Shown here: positions 37,875 to 46,528 of the stretch, in pieces
How positions within the stretch are numbered: position 1 is the stretch's first letter
Layout of the letters: each line of letters opens with the position of its first letter
Made by a program: the position numbers and the translations under genes
Source of the DNA: Pseudomonadota bacterium
Lineage (GTDB): Bacteria > Pseudomonadota > Gammaproteobacteria > Acidiferrobacterales > UBA6901
DNA: 63,960 nt
Assembly: GCA_021785795.1 (NCBI GenBank)
Contig: JAJYEK010000006.1
Span: forward strand, 1 to 63,960
Direction of reading: 5' to 3'
Notes under the pieces: model-generated
Seen by the model: the letters and a program-made list of their open reading frames with translations, nothing else
The model's database searches: none
Told to the model about the DNA's origin: nothing

Positions 37875-38447
37875 ATGGCGCGAGCCAGAAGGCAGTATTG
37901 GTCCCCGGATCTGCCCGTACCGGCCGTGAGAACGGGCGCCGGAATCCGTCCGGTGTCCGGGGTGGTATTTGCGTGCATTCTGGCGGCGGCCGTCAGCCTG
38001 CCGGTGCAGGCCCAGGATGGCGACGCGGGTTCCCTACGTCAGCAGGTTCAGGTCTTGACGCAGCGGGTGGAGAGGCTCGAAGCCGAGGTTCATGCATTGC
38101 AGCACGCGCAGCCGGCCGCTGCCGCGCAGGCAGCGCCGGCCGTGAAGGCGGCACCAGCCGGGCAGGAAGCGCCGGCCGTGAAAGCGGCACCAGCCGGGCA
38201 GGAAGCGCCGACGGTCTACCAGAGCTTGGGCGCCGAAGCCGAGCTGCGACACGCTTGGCATCAGCTCAAACGGGGCATGCCGGCATCTGAAGTGAGGAAA
38301 CTTCTCGGTCCGCCGAGTGGCCAATTCCGTACGGGAAACATAACCGTCTGGTATTACCATTACACCGGTCTCGGCAGTGGTTCGGTCACCATCTCCCTGG
38401 ACAACAAGCTCAGCGACTGGCAGCCGCCATCACGCGGACTGTTCTAG
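37875..38447 (+). CDS. Secreted coiled-coil protein with BamE/SmpA-like C-terminal domain
   Basis: A 190-residue protein. It has a basic N-terminus, a hydrophobic signal (VVFACILAAAVSLPVQA), then a short coiled coil (LRQQVQVLTQRVERLEAEVH). An Ala/Pro linker contains a 12-residue unit (APAVKAAPAGQE) repeated twice. The C-terminal domain of about 65 residues has the SmpA/OmlA pattern (AWHQLKRGMPASEVRKLLG, then VWYYHYTG and VTISLDNKLSDW). These domains act in envelope protein assembly and as small recognition folds. The exact role is unknown. A strong hairpin follows the gene. Confidence 0.75.
   Translation: MARARRQYWSPDLPVPAVRTGAGIRPVSGVVFACILAAAVSLPVQAQDGDAGSLRQQVQVLTQRVERLEAEVHALQHAQPAAAAQAAPAVKAAPAGQEAPAVKAAPAGQEAPTVYQSLGAEAELRHAWHQLKRGMPASEVRKLLGPPSGQFRTGNITVWYYHYTGLGSGSVTISLDNKLSDWQPPSRGLF
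38135..38206 (+). repeat. Tandem 36-bp repeat, two copies
   Basis: Copies at 38135-38170 and 38171-38206 differ by one base (GTGAAGGCG versus GTGAAAGCG). They encode the duplicated 12-residue linker unit of the BamE-like protein, a likely recent slippage duplication. Confidence 0.9.
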
Positions 38448-38455
38448 AATGGTGG

Positions 38456-38482
38456 GCGGGGTTCGCGGTACGCGAACCCCGC
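38456..38482 (+). terminator. Long perfect hairpin after the BamE-like gene
   Basis: GCGGGGTTCGCG (38456-38467) and CGCGAACCCCGC (38471-38482) form a 12-bp stem around GTA, nine bases after the stop codon. There is no T run, so it may work with Rho or stabilise the mRNA end. Confidence 0.55.
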
Positions 38483-38650
38483 GTTCAGCCGGCGGACCTT
38501 GGAGCGGGTGGCGCGCCGGACTACCGCAGGTCTGTGCCTGCGGCCGGGCGATGCGCCCTGCGGGAACCCTGCCGGACGACCGCATGCGAGCGCGATTCAA
38601 GGTCGCAGCAAACCATGTTTCCGTCCGGTGCATAGGTCAGATGTCCGGTT

Positions 38651-39061
38651 TCAGCGTCCTGACTTGAGCAGATCGCGGATGTCGGTCAGCAGCAGTTCCT
38701 CGCGCGAGGGCTGGGGCGGTGCAGCCGCCTCCTGCTTGTGCAGCTTGCTGAGCACTTTCACCACGCCAAAAACAGCGGCAGAGACGATAATAAAGTCGAT
38801 CACGGAGTTGATGAACAAGCCGTAATTGATGGTTGGCGCACCGGCGAGCTTCGCCGCTGCCAGGGTTGGGTAGTGCTTGCTGCTGAGGCTGATAAACAGA
38901 CTGCTGAAATCGACGTTGCCCATGAGCATGCCGAGCGGGGGCATCATAACGTCAGACACCAGAGAACTGACAATCTTGCCGAAGGCCCCGCCAATGATGA
39001 TACCTACCGCAAGATCCACCACGTTCCCGCGCATGATGAATTTTTTGAATTCGTCCAACAT
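38651..39061 (-). CDS. mscL: Large-conductance mechanosensitive channel
   Basis: MscL is a pentameric inner-membrane pore that opens under osmotic down-shock. The 136-residue protein shows the canonical start [22 protein letters not shown]1 ([16 protein letters not shown]), the [10 protein letters not shown] loop, TM2 ([22 protein letters not shown]) and a cytoplasmic bundle ending [10 protein letters not shown]. The start at 39061 is family-typical; the upstream frame is not conserved. Confidence 0.97.
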   Translation of the reverse strand: MLDEFKKFIMRGNVVDLAVGIIIGGAFGKIVSSLVSDVMMPPLGMLMGNVDFSSLFISLSSKHYPTLAAAKLAGAPTINYGLFINSVIDFIIVSAAVFGVVKVLSKLHKQEAAAPPQPSREELLLTDIRDLLKSGR

Positions 39062-39815
39062 GAGTCCTCTCCCAGTTGATTGAATAACGCATTGGCGCCA
39101 GAATGAATGCCCTGCCCAGGGTGAATTGAGTCCGGCCGGACCGTGCCCGGACAGCGCGAAATGATCATGCACTGAGTGAAAATCGGTTGCAACCGCACGT
39201 CCTGGTGACGACGTGCCTCGAGCGACGGTGTCCGGCAGGAAGTCCGTTGATTCGAGGCAGGTCCGGAATTGGGCGGACGACTGAACTGCCAGGCACGCCG
39301 TTGCAGCGACAGCATTCGGGGTTGTCGTCTACAATGTAGACGAATTGCAAGCGTAGCCGCGGCGTGGGAACCCTGATCGGGCAGGCAGTTGCGCACGAAT
39401 GAGAGTACGCGGACAGGTGAGTCTGCGCTTCGACAATTTTAGCGTTCCCAAAAGGCAATAAGAAGAAGTCGGGCAACATGTGCATTTCAAATCGATCACC
39501 GACTGGCGGCTTGACAGAAGCTTCGCCTGCCGGCGTGGCCTTTTTTCTGCATTTACCCTCAAGTCACCGTTTCTCCGCCGGATCGCAAACCGCTATGGGT
39601 GTTTGGCTGGATGTCCAATCCCATAATGTGACTGTTGGACAAGGAGCTTGCGGCGTCCCGCCTGCCTTGACGATGGGGAATGCCGGCGCAGACCAAACAT
39701 CCTCTCGCCTGGGTTCGGTCGACGGTGTGTCCAGGGTGGCGATCGCGATCCGGCTTTCGCAGTCTGTTGGCGCAGCCGGGCAAGCGGAAGAAGGACAGGT
39801 ATCGGAACTGCCGCA
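39062..39815. other. 754-base gap between mscL and the cyclase gene
   Basis: No convincing gene. It holds a perfect 9-1-9 palindrome (39325-39343) and, near 39520-39550, a CGCC/GGCG stem followed by a T6 run (GTGGCCTTTTTTC), which may be a terminator. Upstream of the cyclase gene I see only a weak AGGA-type ribosome site. Confidence 0.4.
39325..39343. promoter_or_regulatory. Perfect palindrome, candidate operator
   Basis: TCGTCTACA (39325-39333), A, TGTAGACGA (39335-39343): a perfect 9-1-9 palindrome. The TACA-TGTA core resembles operators of BlaI/CopY-type or other winged-helix repressors. It lies in the long divergent gap between mscL and the cyclase gene, 264 and 473 bases from them, so its target is unclear. 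Confidence 0.5.
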
Positions 39816-40772
39816 ATGATGCAGAAATGGCAGAAAACCAGGGAGAGGTCAGATATTTACCGTGCGATTTTCGATAATTCCCTGGTCGGCATAGCGCTTG
39901 TGCGACAGAGACGCTTCATCCGCGTCAACCGCAAGATGGCCGAAATTTTCGGCTACGGTTCTCCGGAGGACATGCGCGGACAGCTGAGCCGGATCTGCTA
40001 TGTATCCGACGCATTTTTTGACGAAATCGGCCGGGATGCGTATTCCACCCTTGATGAGGGGAAAGAGTTCAAGACGGAATTCATTGGCAAGCGCCGCGAC
40101 GGCTCGGAATTCTGGTGCATGCTGACCGGCAAATCCGTGGTTCCCGGGGAAGCGATGAGCGTGGATTCGGTCTGGATCTTCCAGGATGTCGACGAAAACA
40201 GAAGGTATCAGGCCCAGCTGGAATCGGTTGCGTTCTTCGACCCGCTGACCGGGCTGCCCAATCGCCGGATACTGCAAGACCAAATAGAAAAGGCTGTAGC
40301 GAAGAGCTGCCGCAGCAGACAGATTGTCGCGGTCTGTTTTGTCGATTTGGACGATTTCAAGCCCATCAATGACAGCTATGGTCACGTCGCCGGTGATTTG
40401 GTTCTGAAATGCGTTGCCGAGAGGATCTCGTCGATGCTGAGAAAAGACGACATGTTGAGCCGGCTAGGCGGAGATGAATTCGTTTTGCTGCTCGATGATC
40501 TTGTCCGGATCGCGGACATTCATGAAGTGCTTGCCAAGGTGGATTATTCGATCAGGAAGCCGATACTCATTGGTCCCGGAAGATCAGTAGTGATCGGCGC
40601 GAGCATCGGTGTATCCCTGTTTTTGGGAGGGCCAGCCGAAACTAGTCCGGAGATCCTGATTAAGAATGCAGACCGGGCCATGTATAGAAATAAATCCCTC
40701 AAGGCGACCGGGCGGGAACGTTCATGGACCATTTATGATGAGTGCGTCGTTACCCAGAGCAATTCGGCATAG
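39816..40772 (+). CDS. PAS-GGDEF diguanylate cyclase
   Basis: A 318-residue soluble protein that should make cyclic di-GMP from two GTP. Residues about 15-120 form a PAS domain (FDNSLVGIALVRQRRFIRVN, then IFGYGSPEDM). The GGDEF domain follows, with DPLTGLPNRR, DLDDFKPINDSYGH and the active-site motif LGGDEF. An RxxD inhibitory site (RKDD) ends five residues before GGDEF, so feedback inhibition by product is expected. No transmembrane helix or EAL domain is present. ATG codons at 39816 and 39819 are both possible starts. Confidence 0.93.
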   Translation: MMQKWQKTRERSDIYRAIFDNSLVGIALVRQRRFIRVNRKMAEIFGYGSPEDMRGQLSRICYVSDAFFDEIGRDAYSTLDEGKEFKTEFIGKRRDGSEFWCMLTGKSVVPGEAMSVDSVWIFQDVDENRRYQAQLESVAFFDPLTGLPNRRILQDQIEKAVAKSCRSRQIVAVCFVDLDDFKPINDSYGHVAGDLVLKCVAERISSMLRKDDMLSRLGGDEFVLLLDDLVRIADIHEVLAKVDYSIRKPILIGPGRSVVIGASIGVSLFLGGPAETSPEILIKNADRAMYRNKSLKATGRERSWTIYDECVVTQSNSA

Positions 40773-41421
40773 CCTCTTCAGTCCCGATCAGCCCAGACAG
40801 AAGTGTTAAGGAATTTATCGATTTTATAAAGAACTTGTCTGAAGTTGGCTGAAAAGATCCAGAGATAGCGTAGAGCATGCAGCGATCGCTGTTGGCCAAT
40901 AACGGCCTCGTCGCCGCCTCGTCCTTGGCTTTTCTTCACCAGGCCAGGTCGGCAAGTCTGATCTCAACGATGCCCGCGAGAACCGGGTCAACACAGCAAT
41001 CCCAATGGGTGGCCCTATTACGGTTTGAAAGTGTGACCAATCAGCGGGCGACTCTAGGCATTTGTGGCATTATTCGGGGCAACTTGTCACAGGTGATGAA
41101 AGAAAATGCCCGAAAAGACCGTATTTAATACCGAATTCCACCGCTAAGTACTGCAAAATATCGATAGCTATGCGTTCGGTTAGTTCACATTCCGATTCCA
41201 TTTCGGCCGTTTCGCCCGCAGTGCAGACCCACCGGTTGCGCCGGGGTTCATAAACCCGGCTAGGCTGCTGTCCCCGCTCGCGGTGCCGGTGTGGTCGTTG
41301 CCGCTGTTCCCGACCCACGCGTGGGCAGAGGGAACGTTTACTGTCACCGGCGATTTCTCCGATGCCGGTTATGACTATGTAAAATTATCAGACGCTGCGG
41401 AGCAGTACACTCTAAGTAGAG
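40773..41421. other. 649-base gap without a recognised gene
   Basis: More A+T-rich than its surroundings. Short open frames exist but resemble no family I know. An open frame without a start codon (about 41172-41447, plus strand) reads like a signal peptide followed by TFTVTGDFSDAG, and could be a decayed exported protein. I cannot support a gene here. Confidence 0.3.
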
Positions 41422-42405
41422 TCAGTTCGCAAATATGTCCCGAATGACATAGTCGTTCGTAATGCCATAGTGGCGAGCGTATTTCTGCTGGCGGCCCGCC
41501 TTTGGTAAACCGTAGATCGCCTCGACAGTCCGCAGAACGTTGACCTGCGTAACTCCCCTGCCCTCGGAGTAATTGCCGTGCCGGATATGCGCGCCTGCTA
41601 TGACTGTCGGTATCCTGTTCCTGATACTGCGGTTACTGCTGGCCGGATCGGTCAGACCATGGAAACCCGACCGGTCTTCGTTTTCGTCCCAGGTCACGAT
41701 CAGGAGACTGTCATGGGTTCTCGCCCACTGATAGTACGGTCCAATGTTGCGCTTTAGCCAGTTGTCTCCCTGCTTGACACGGCGCCAGGGAACTCCGCTG
41801 TGCATGTCATCGTAGAGGTTCGGAATGACGATGCTGACGGTCGGCAGTCTACTGAAGTGTTTCGGGAATTTCCTGAACGGAAGGTTGACAGACGTTGCCT
41901 CGGTTTTTCCGTTCGGAATATTGGCAAAACTGATCCATGGGACGTGCTTTCTAGCGTAGGCTTGCGCTCGGCCGACACGATCGCCGATCGACGGCAGGCT
42001 CTCAGCATATCCCTTAAATGTATATCCTGCCCTGATCAGCTCCTCGCCAAGATTGGCGTCCGTGAATGGATAGTCCGGGTTATTGCGCCGAGTCGGAATC
42101 ACATCACGGTATCCGACATGCTGGTTGCTTCCCGAGAAAATCCAGAAGTAATTGCCCTCGCTGTCATGCTCCTCGGAAAACATTCGTGTCAGGTCCGCCC
42201 CCTGCCTGAGCAAAACCTTGTTTAGGTATGGGGCATCCCGGCTTCCAATAATGTCGGAATAGTATTTGTTCTCCTCGATGACGATCACCACATGCGCGTA
42301 TCTAGGGAGAGATGTCGGGCGTGGCGGCGGTGTCGCGCCCGATTGTCCTGCTGCAAACCCGAACAACAGCGATGCACTCAGGGCAATGGTGAAGAACCTG
42401 TTCAT
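41422..42405 (-). CDS. Exported phosphoesterase (acid phosphatase/phospholipase C-like fold)
   Basis: A 327-residue protein with a signal peptide (IALSASLLFGFAAGQSGA) and the features of the PF04185 phosphoesterase family. These include the metal-binding start HVVIVIEENKYYSDIIGS, HDSEGNYFWIFSGSNQHVGY, VIPNLYDDMHSG, and the late metal motif LLIVTWDENEDRSG. Members hydrolyse phosphate mono- or diesters in the periplasm or outside the cell. It lies 107 bases downstream of an ATP-grasp-like gene in the same direction; a link is not obvious. Confidence 0.82.
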   Translation of the reverse strand: MNRFFTIALSASLLFGFAAGQSGATPPPRPTSLPRYAHVVIVIEENKYYSDIIGSRDAPYLNKVLLRQGADLTRMFSEEHDSEGNYFWIFSGSNQHVGYRDVIPTRRNNPDYPFTDANLGEELIRAGYTFKGYAESLPSIGDRVGRAQAYARKHVPWISFANIPNGKTEATSVNLPFRKFPKHFSRLPTVSIVIPNLYDDMHSGVPWRRVKQGDNWLKRNIGPYYQWARTHDSLLIVTWDENEDRSGFHGLTDPASSNRSIRNRIPTVIAGAHIRHGNYSEGRGVTQVNVLRTVEAIYGLPKAGRQQKYARHYGITNDYVIRDIFAN

Positions 42406-42512
42406 CTAGGGATCCGTTAAGCGGGGATAGTTCAGCCGTATCTTGCTCTATTGACGAAATCGCGCCAACCCTGCCGTGTTCCGGCGCAACGTGCAGGACA
42501 TAATGCCCCGTT

Positions 42513-43589
42513 TCAGCTTTCCACCCGCAGCCGGGCAACAACAGCGTCCGCCAGATACGGCACCACCGATTCTGGAAAAGGGGCGACGCTGCTGACGTTG
42601 ATTTCACATAAAACGAAGGTATCTTCGCCGTGTTTGTCTTTTGGTCCAAGCAGGAAATCGCAGTCCCACAGAATCGGCAGGTTTCCGGTTCCGATATCGA
42701 GCACCCGTTGCAGTGCAGGAACCCATTCCCGCTCCATGCGCATCTTGAGCTTCTGGAACTCCGGCAGGGTGGGCGGATGATAGAGACGAGGGCTGGGCTG
42801 CGGCGGTGCGGCATCCATGGCTGCGCCATAAGTCATCGGGACAAGCGCATTGACCTCCTGATGGCCAAATCCGGTCACCTGGTCGTGAACCAAATAGCAC
42901 CGAACCATCCCCTCAGGGAGGCGCTCCTGATAGGCCTGATCGATCATGTGTCCGCCTGCCGTGAAGTACGGCTCGCATCGCGCAAAAAACTCGCCCAAAG
43001 ACAGCTCTTCATCCTGGCATCCTTTCCTGGCGTGACGGACCCGGACGCGGGTTTCGGTCATCGCCGACGGTGCTTGGACACGAGTATGGTTCCGGGCAAG
43101 TTCGATTTTCCAGACGCCGTTCCCACCGTTACCGCGGTATTGTTTAAGCACGCGGGCCTGCCCTGAGGCCAGCTGCACCGGCAGCGCCTGACGCAACTGG
43201 TCGATCGACTGGTAGAGCTGCGTATCACATCCCCAGCCCAGATGTTGGGTATGATAAAGCACGTCCTTCGTGCCGATCTTCTGGATGATGTCGGGATGCG
43301 CGCTGACAAAAATTCCGGCTGCGGCGACCTCCCGCAGCATGGCATCCAGCATGGACCGTCCCTGGCCCTCCTGAAGCGGATTGATCCATACCAGAACGGC
43401 ATCCATGTCCATCATCTGCCGCCCGACCTCATCGCAAAATGCATCATTGTACACAGCCGGTTCCGCACGAATACCGCGCTCCGCCAGCGCGTGAAAAATC
43501 AGCGAAAGCCGGTTGTTGTCAGGCGTTGCCTCCTGCCTGGCCTGCATATCTCCTGGATAAAGGATCGCAACACGTTCACCGTGCGTCAT
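42513..43589 (-). CDS. ATP-grasp-like protein, Cj0069 family
   Basis: A 358-residue cytoplasmic protein that I recall as matching the Cj0069-type family. It has VAILYPGDMQARQEATPDNN at the start, AVLVWINPLQEGQGRSMLDA, and VSAHPDIIQKIGTKDVLYHT. A probable ATP-grasp lysine lies in ARVLKQYRGNGGNGVWKI, and a late acidic metal site in LPILWDCDFLLGP, then VLCEINVSSVAPFP. ATP-grasp enzymes join a carboxylate to an amine or thiol; the substrate here is unknown. The start MTHGERVAIL at 43589 is plausible. Confidence 0.7.
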   Translation of the reverse strand: MTHGERVAILYPGDMQARQEATPDNNRLSLIFHALAERGIRAEPAVYNDAFCDEVGRQMMDMDAVLVWINPLQEGQGRSMLDAMLREVAAAGIFVSAHPDIIQKIGTKDVLYHTQHLGWGCDTQLYQSIDQLRQALPVQLASGQARVLKQYRGNGGNGVWKIELARNHTRVQAPSAMTETRVRVRHARKGCQDEELSLGEFFARCEPYFTAGGHMIDQAYQERLPEGMVRCYLVHDQVTGFGHQEVNALVPMTYGAAMDAAPPQPSPRLYHPPTLPEFQKLKMRMEREWVPALQRVLDIGTGNLPILWDCDFLLGPKDKHGEDTFVLCEINVSSVAPFPESVVPYLADAVVARLRVES

Positions 43590-43810
43590 CAGGTTTGCTC
43601 CTGAGTTCTAGGTACCTTCCGAACACTCGGGACAGCGGCAAACAGATTGCACTGCCGGATACTGGCCAACATGACAAGGTACCGGGAACAGGTGTCTACA
43701 ATATGACAAGTCAGCTGCGGCTGCCTGCGCCAGAGCGCACCAGGATTACATCACGATCACAGCATGGGGCAGGGAGATGGAGCTAGATAAAATGGTAGGT
43801 TGTTGATTTA

Positions 43811-43857
43811 ATGGTGGGCGATGCAAGGTTCGAACTTGCGACCCCTGCCGTGTGAAG
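43811..43857 (-). repeat. Left attachment repeat (partial tRNA-Val copy)
   Basis: Identical over 47 bases to 47417-47463, covering the CCA end, the T arm and part of the anticodon arm of tRNA-Val(CAC) on the minus strand. Pairing partners for the 5' half are absent, so it is not a functional tRNA. Confidence 0.92.
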
Positions 43858-43921
43858 TCTAACGGTCCCCTCCCGGGTCCCAAAAATCAACGAGATACGC
43901 GCTCAGGCTCCGCGCGTCGTT

Positions 43922-44014
43922 GACTCAGGAAGACAGAAGGGGACAGGAACGGACTGGGATACGTCACGTTTTGGTCACGCTGGTGAGCGCCACATCCAGG
44001 CGTTGCCACCGTAG
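43922..44014 (+). pseudogene. Tyrosine integrase C-terminal tail (remnant)
   Basis: In the frame through 43955 the translation runs DSGRQKGTGTDWDTSRFGHAG and then stops in a proline pair. The SRFGHAG string also ends the better preserved integrase remnant at the other end of the island (SRFGHAGG). This makes it a probable relic of a related integrase. The catalytic part is absent. Confidence 0.45.
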
Positions 44015-44373
44015 ACTCATCCGACTGAGCTTTGCCGCAAGTGGTGGTCACTGCCGTCATGCCCACGTCCGCTGGATTCTATCCGGCGGGCTTTGTTTTT
44101 CCTTCAGCACGGTGCGTGCTTGGCGCAGACCGACGTCGAAACCCGGCTGGCGGCTTTAGCGACGCGTGCCGCTGACCAAAAGTCGCGGCGCAACCGGGTC
44201 CGCAAGACGCTGCCTTCGGCAGCGGCTGGAGCAACGCCCGCGGAGCGGAAGCGGAAATGACGGGAGTGCTGGCCGGCTGGAAGAAGTATCTAGGGCGATA
44301 GCCCGGCGATGCTGGGCGAATCTCCACGCTTCATCGGTTATCGGTGCTGGTTCTGAAAGACGCAATCAATTTT

Positions 44374-44385
44374 CTGCCGTGTGAA
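44374..44385. other. Third partial attachment core
   Basis: CTGCCGTGTGAA is identical to the anticodon-arm part of both 47-bp repeats and has the same orientation. Integrases of this type often exchange strands in the anticodon loop, so this may mark an older, nested insertion boundary. At 12 bases, chance is possible. Confidence 0.4.
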
Positions 44386-44466
44386 AAGTGGTTCGGGATG
44401 GAGGATGTAATTGTGGGGGGCCACCTGAACCGAATGCCTGGCTGGCACGGAGGACGGATAGAAAGG

Positions 44467-44505
44467 TTTACACATATAAATAACTGGTGGTATTTTTATC
44501 CACCA
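44467..44505 (+). promoter_or_regulatory. Promoter and operator of the first abiEi
   Basis: TTTACA (44467-44472) and TATTTT (44491-44496) have an 18-base spacer. TGGTGG (44485-44490) and CCACCA (44500-44505) form an inverted repeat that brackets the -10 and touches the start codon. AbiEi antitoxins are known to bind inverted repeats in their own promoter. Confidence 0.55.
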
Positions 44506-45113
44506 TGGATCACGCTCAGACGTGGCGAAAAGCCGAGGCGGTTTTCAAGAAACATGGGGGGATGCTGCGCACTTCCCGTGCGATTGCGCTTGGGGTCCAT
44601 CCGCGCACCCTCTACGGGCTCCGCGATGCCGGCTGTATCCAGCAGGTAACGCGAGGTCTATACAGGCTGGCGGAACTGCCAGGACTGGGCAACCCCGATC
44701 TGGCCGCCGTGGCATCCCGTATTCCGCATGGCGTCGTATGCCTGATTTCAGCCCTGGCGTTCCATGGCATGACGACCCAGATTCCGCACCAGGTCGATGT
44801 GGCTGTACCACGGGGTACAAAACAGCCCAGGCTCGACTTCCCCCCGATCCGAATCGTTCGCCTGTCGGACCAACTCTACAAGGCCGGCATCGAAACCCGC
44901 ACCCTAGATGGCGTAGGGGTGCGCGTATATAGCGCAGCCAAGACTGTGGCCGACTGCTTCCGCTTTCGGAACCGCATTGGCATTGATGTAGCCGTCGAAG
45001 CGCTCAAGCTGTTCCATTCACGCAAGAAGGGGTCGATGCGCGAGCTGCTCAATTACGCGCGCCTATGTCGTGTCGAGCGAGTCATGATGCCCTATATCGA
45101 GGCACTCCAGTGA
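44505..45113 (+). CDS. abiEi: AbiEi antitoxin (type IV toxin-antitoxin)
   Basis: A 202-residue protein. The N-terminal winged-helix domain (AEAVFKKHGGMLRTSRAIAL, then GVHPRTLYGLRDAG and VTRGLYRLAE) would bind the operator at its own start. The C-terminal AbiEi domain contains GVVCLISALAFHGMT, the RIVRLS block and VYSAAKTVADCFRFRN. In AbiE systems this protein represses the operon and counters the nucleotidyltransferase toxin AbiEii. The ATG at 44505 has no Shine-Dalgarno and lies 8 bases from the -10, so the mRNA may be leaderless. The next gene starts inside its stop codon (GTGA). Confidence 0.88.
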   Translation: MDHAQTWRKAEAVFKKHGGMLRTSRAIALGVHPRTLYGLRDAGCIQQVTRGLYRLAELPGLGNPDLAAVASRIPHGVVCLISALAFHGMTTQIPHQVDVAVPRGTKQPRLDFPPIRIVRLSDQLYKAGIETRTLDGVGVRVYSAAKTVADCFRFRNRIGIDVAVEALKLFHSRKKGSMRELLNYARLCRVERVMMPYIEALQ

Positions 45114-45667
45114 CCCGCCGGCCGCTGGTGAACATTGCACAATCAGTGCACCAGCGGCTGCTTACGCAGGCCAAGGCAACCGGCCGGCCGTTTAACGAGC
45201 TGCTGCAGCACTATGCGATTGAGCGTTTTCTCTACCGGCTTGGCCAGTCCAAACATGCCGAGAAGCTGCTTCTGAAGGGCGCGCTGCTGCTGCGTGTCTG
45301 GCAGATCCCCATGGCGCGGCCGACCATGGACATCGACGTGCTGGGGCGGACCGCCGGTACGCCGGAAGCTCTTACTGCCATTCTCCGGGAGTGCATGACG
45401 CTCGACGTCGAAGACGACGGCATGCGCTTCGACCCGGACAGCATTACGACCGAAGCCATCACGCTCGATGCCGATTATCGGGATTGGCGTATTCGCTTTC
45501 AGGGCCTGCTTGGCAACGCGCGCGTGACCATGCAAGTTGATGTCGGTATCGGCGATGTTGTCTACCCGGCGCCGATCTGGATTGACTACCCGGTCCTGCT
45601 GGATCAACCGGCGCCGCACCTGCTTGCCTACACCCCGGAGAACTCAATAGCCGAAAAGAGCTGTTAA
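45110..45667 (+). pseudogene. abiEii: AbiEii nucleotidyltransferase toxin, C-terminally truncated
   Basis: The N-terminal 185 residues of an AbiEii toxin. It has KGALLLRVW, the catalytic-type RPTMDIDVLG (Asp-x-Asp at residues 74 and 76), and then the family segment LLAYTPENSIAEK. It stops two residues after AEK (AEKSC, stop), whereas full proteins are about 300 residues and continue with further conserved lysine and KD motifs. The toxin is therefore probably inactive. GTG at 45110 overlaps the abiEi stop. A deletion between this point and the following abiEi copy would explain the structure. Confidence 0.8.
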
Positions 45668-45693
45668 ATTAGGCTCAGAATCAACTTTTCCGC

Positions 45694-45723
45694 TTGAAGT
45701 CGAGTTTGTTTCTACGCTAGATT
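45694..45723 (+). promoter_or_regulatory. Promoter of the second abiEi-like gene
   Basis: TTGAAG (45694-45699) and TAGATT (45718-45723) are separated by 18 bases. The ATG at 45731 lies 8 bases after the -10 and no ribosome site is visible, again suggesting a leaderless transcript. Confidence 0.5.
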
Positions 45724-45730
45724 AACAAGT

Positions 45731-46528
45731 ATGGCTAGTGAACCCCGCAGCAAATTAAACCGTCTGCTTACAGCATGGCCCCAGGCCACTGTTGCGGTAT
45801 CGCGCTGGCTGGAGGCCCAGGGGGGCTACCAGCAACTGGTGCACGAGTATGAGAAAAGCGGCTGGATACAGCGCATCGGTCAGGGTGCCTACGTGCGGGC
45901 CGGCGACACTGTCGAGTGGACCGGCGGCCTGCTTGCCCTCCAGGAGCAAATGAAGCTGCCCGTCCATGTAGGGGCCAAAACGGCGCTGCAGTTGCAGGGT
46001 TACGCCCATTTGCTGCCACTAGGCAAGGGCGGGACCGTCTTGCTGTTCGGCGCCCCCGGCACCCGGCTGCCCACCTGGTTCCGACAAGATGACTGGGGGC
46101 TGGAGCTTCGTTATAGCACTACAAAGCTGTTCGCCGATGATCCGGACGCAGGCCTTACCAAGAAGGAATTGGCAACCTATGCCATCACGGTTTCGGCGCC
46201 CGAGCGCGCCATCATGGAAGTGCTGTATCTCGTGCCCGCGGAGGAATCCTTTGAAGAGGCTGGTCTGCTCATGGAGGGGCTGATTACCTTGCGGCCGCGC
46301 CTGGTTCAATCGCTGTTGGAACAATGCCGATCTGTAAAGGTCAAGCGGCTGTTTATGTTCCTCGCGGAAGCCTGCAACCATGCCTGGGTCAAGAAACTGG
46401 ACCTGTCCAAGGTGGACTTCGGCAAAGGCAAACGCATGATCGTCAAAGGCGGACGGTTTGACGCCAAATACAACATCACCGTCCCCGTTATGGGTTTTGA
46501 ATGGAAAAAAATGGTGAACACTGCATGA
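45731..46528 (+). CDS. Second AbiEi-family antitoxin, without its own toxin
   Basis: A 265-residue protein of the larger AbiEi subtype. It has an N-terminal winged helix (LNRLLTAWPQATVAVSRWLE, HEYEKSGWIQRIGQGAYVRA), GGLLALQEQMKLPVHVGAKT, then the AbiEi core (ELATYAITVSAPERAIMEVL) and the C-terminal KRMIVKGGRFDAKYNITVP. Such proteins are usually followed by a nucleotidyltransferase toxin; here the next genes are MntA and HepT. Either its partner was lost, or it now acts only as a DNA-binding repressor. The stop codon lies inside an 11+11 inverted repeat. Confidence 0.82.
   Translation: MASEPRSKLNRLLTAWPQATVAVSRWLEAQGGYQQLVHEYEKSGWIQRIGQGAYVRAGDTVEWTGGLLALQEQMKLPVHVGAKTALQLQGYAHLLPLGKGGTVLLFGAPGTRLPTWFRQDDWGLELRYSTTKLFADDPDAGLTKKELATYAITVSAPERAIMEVLYLVPAEESFEEAGLLMEGLITLRPRLVQSLLEQCRSVKVKRLFMFLAEACNHAWVKKLDLSKVDFGKGKRMIVKGGRFDAKYNITVPVMGFEWKKMVNTA

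Larger units (their letters stand above)
43858..44504. other. Left part of the island, remnants only
   Basis: No intact gene. Contents are a hairpin TCAACGA/TCGTTGA (43887-43923), an integrase tail, a near-perfect CCGCTGG/CCGGCGG stem followed by T-rich sequence (about 44068-44101, terminator-like), and a GCTGCC-TTC-GGCAGC hairpin near 44210. A 12-base copy of the tRNA anticodon-arm core lies at 44374-44385. Confidence 0.45.

Noticed and set aside
41172..41447. Start-less plus-strand frame with a signal-peptide-like run
   Set aside because: No start codon, no ribosome site and overlap with the phosphoesterase gene end; I could not link it to any family.
43811..43887. A second tRNA-Val gene at the left island end
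   Set aside because: Only the 3' part matches; after 43857 the sequence diverges and the acceptor and D arms cannot form.
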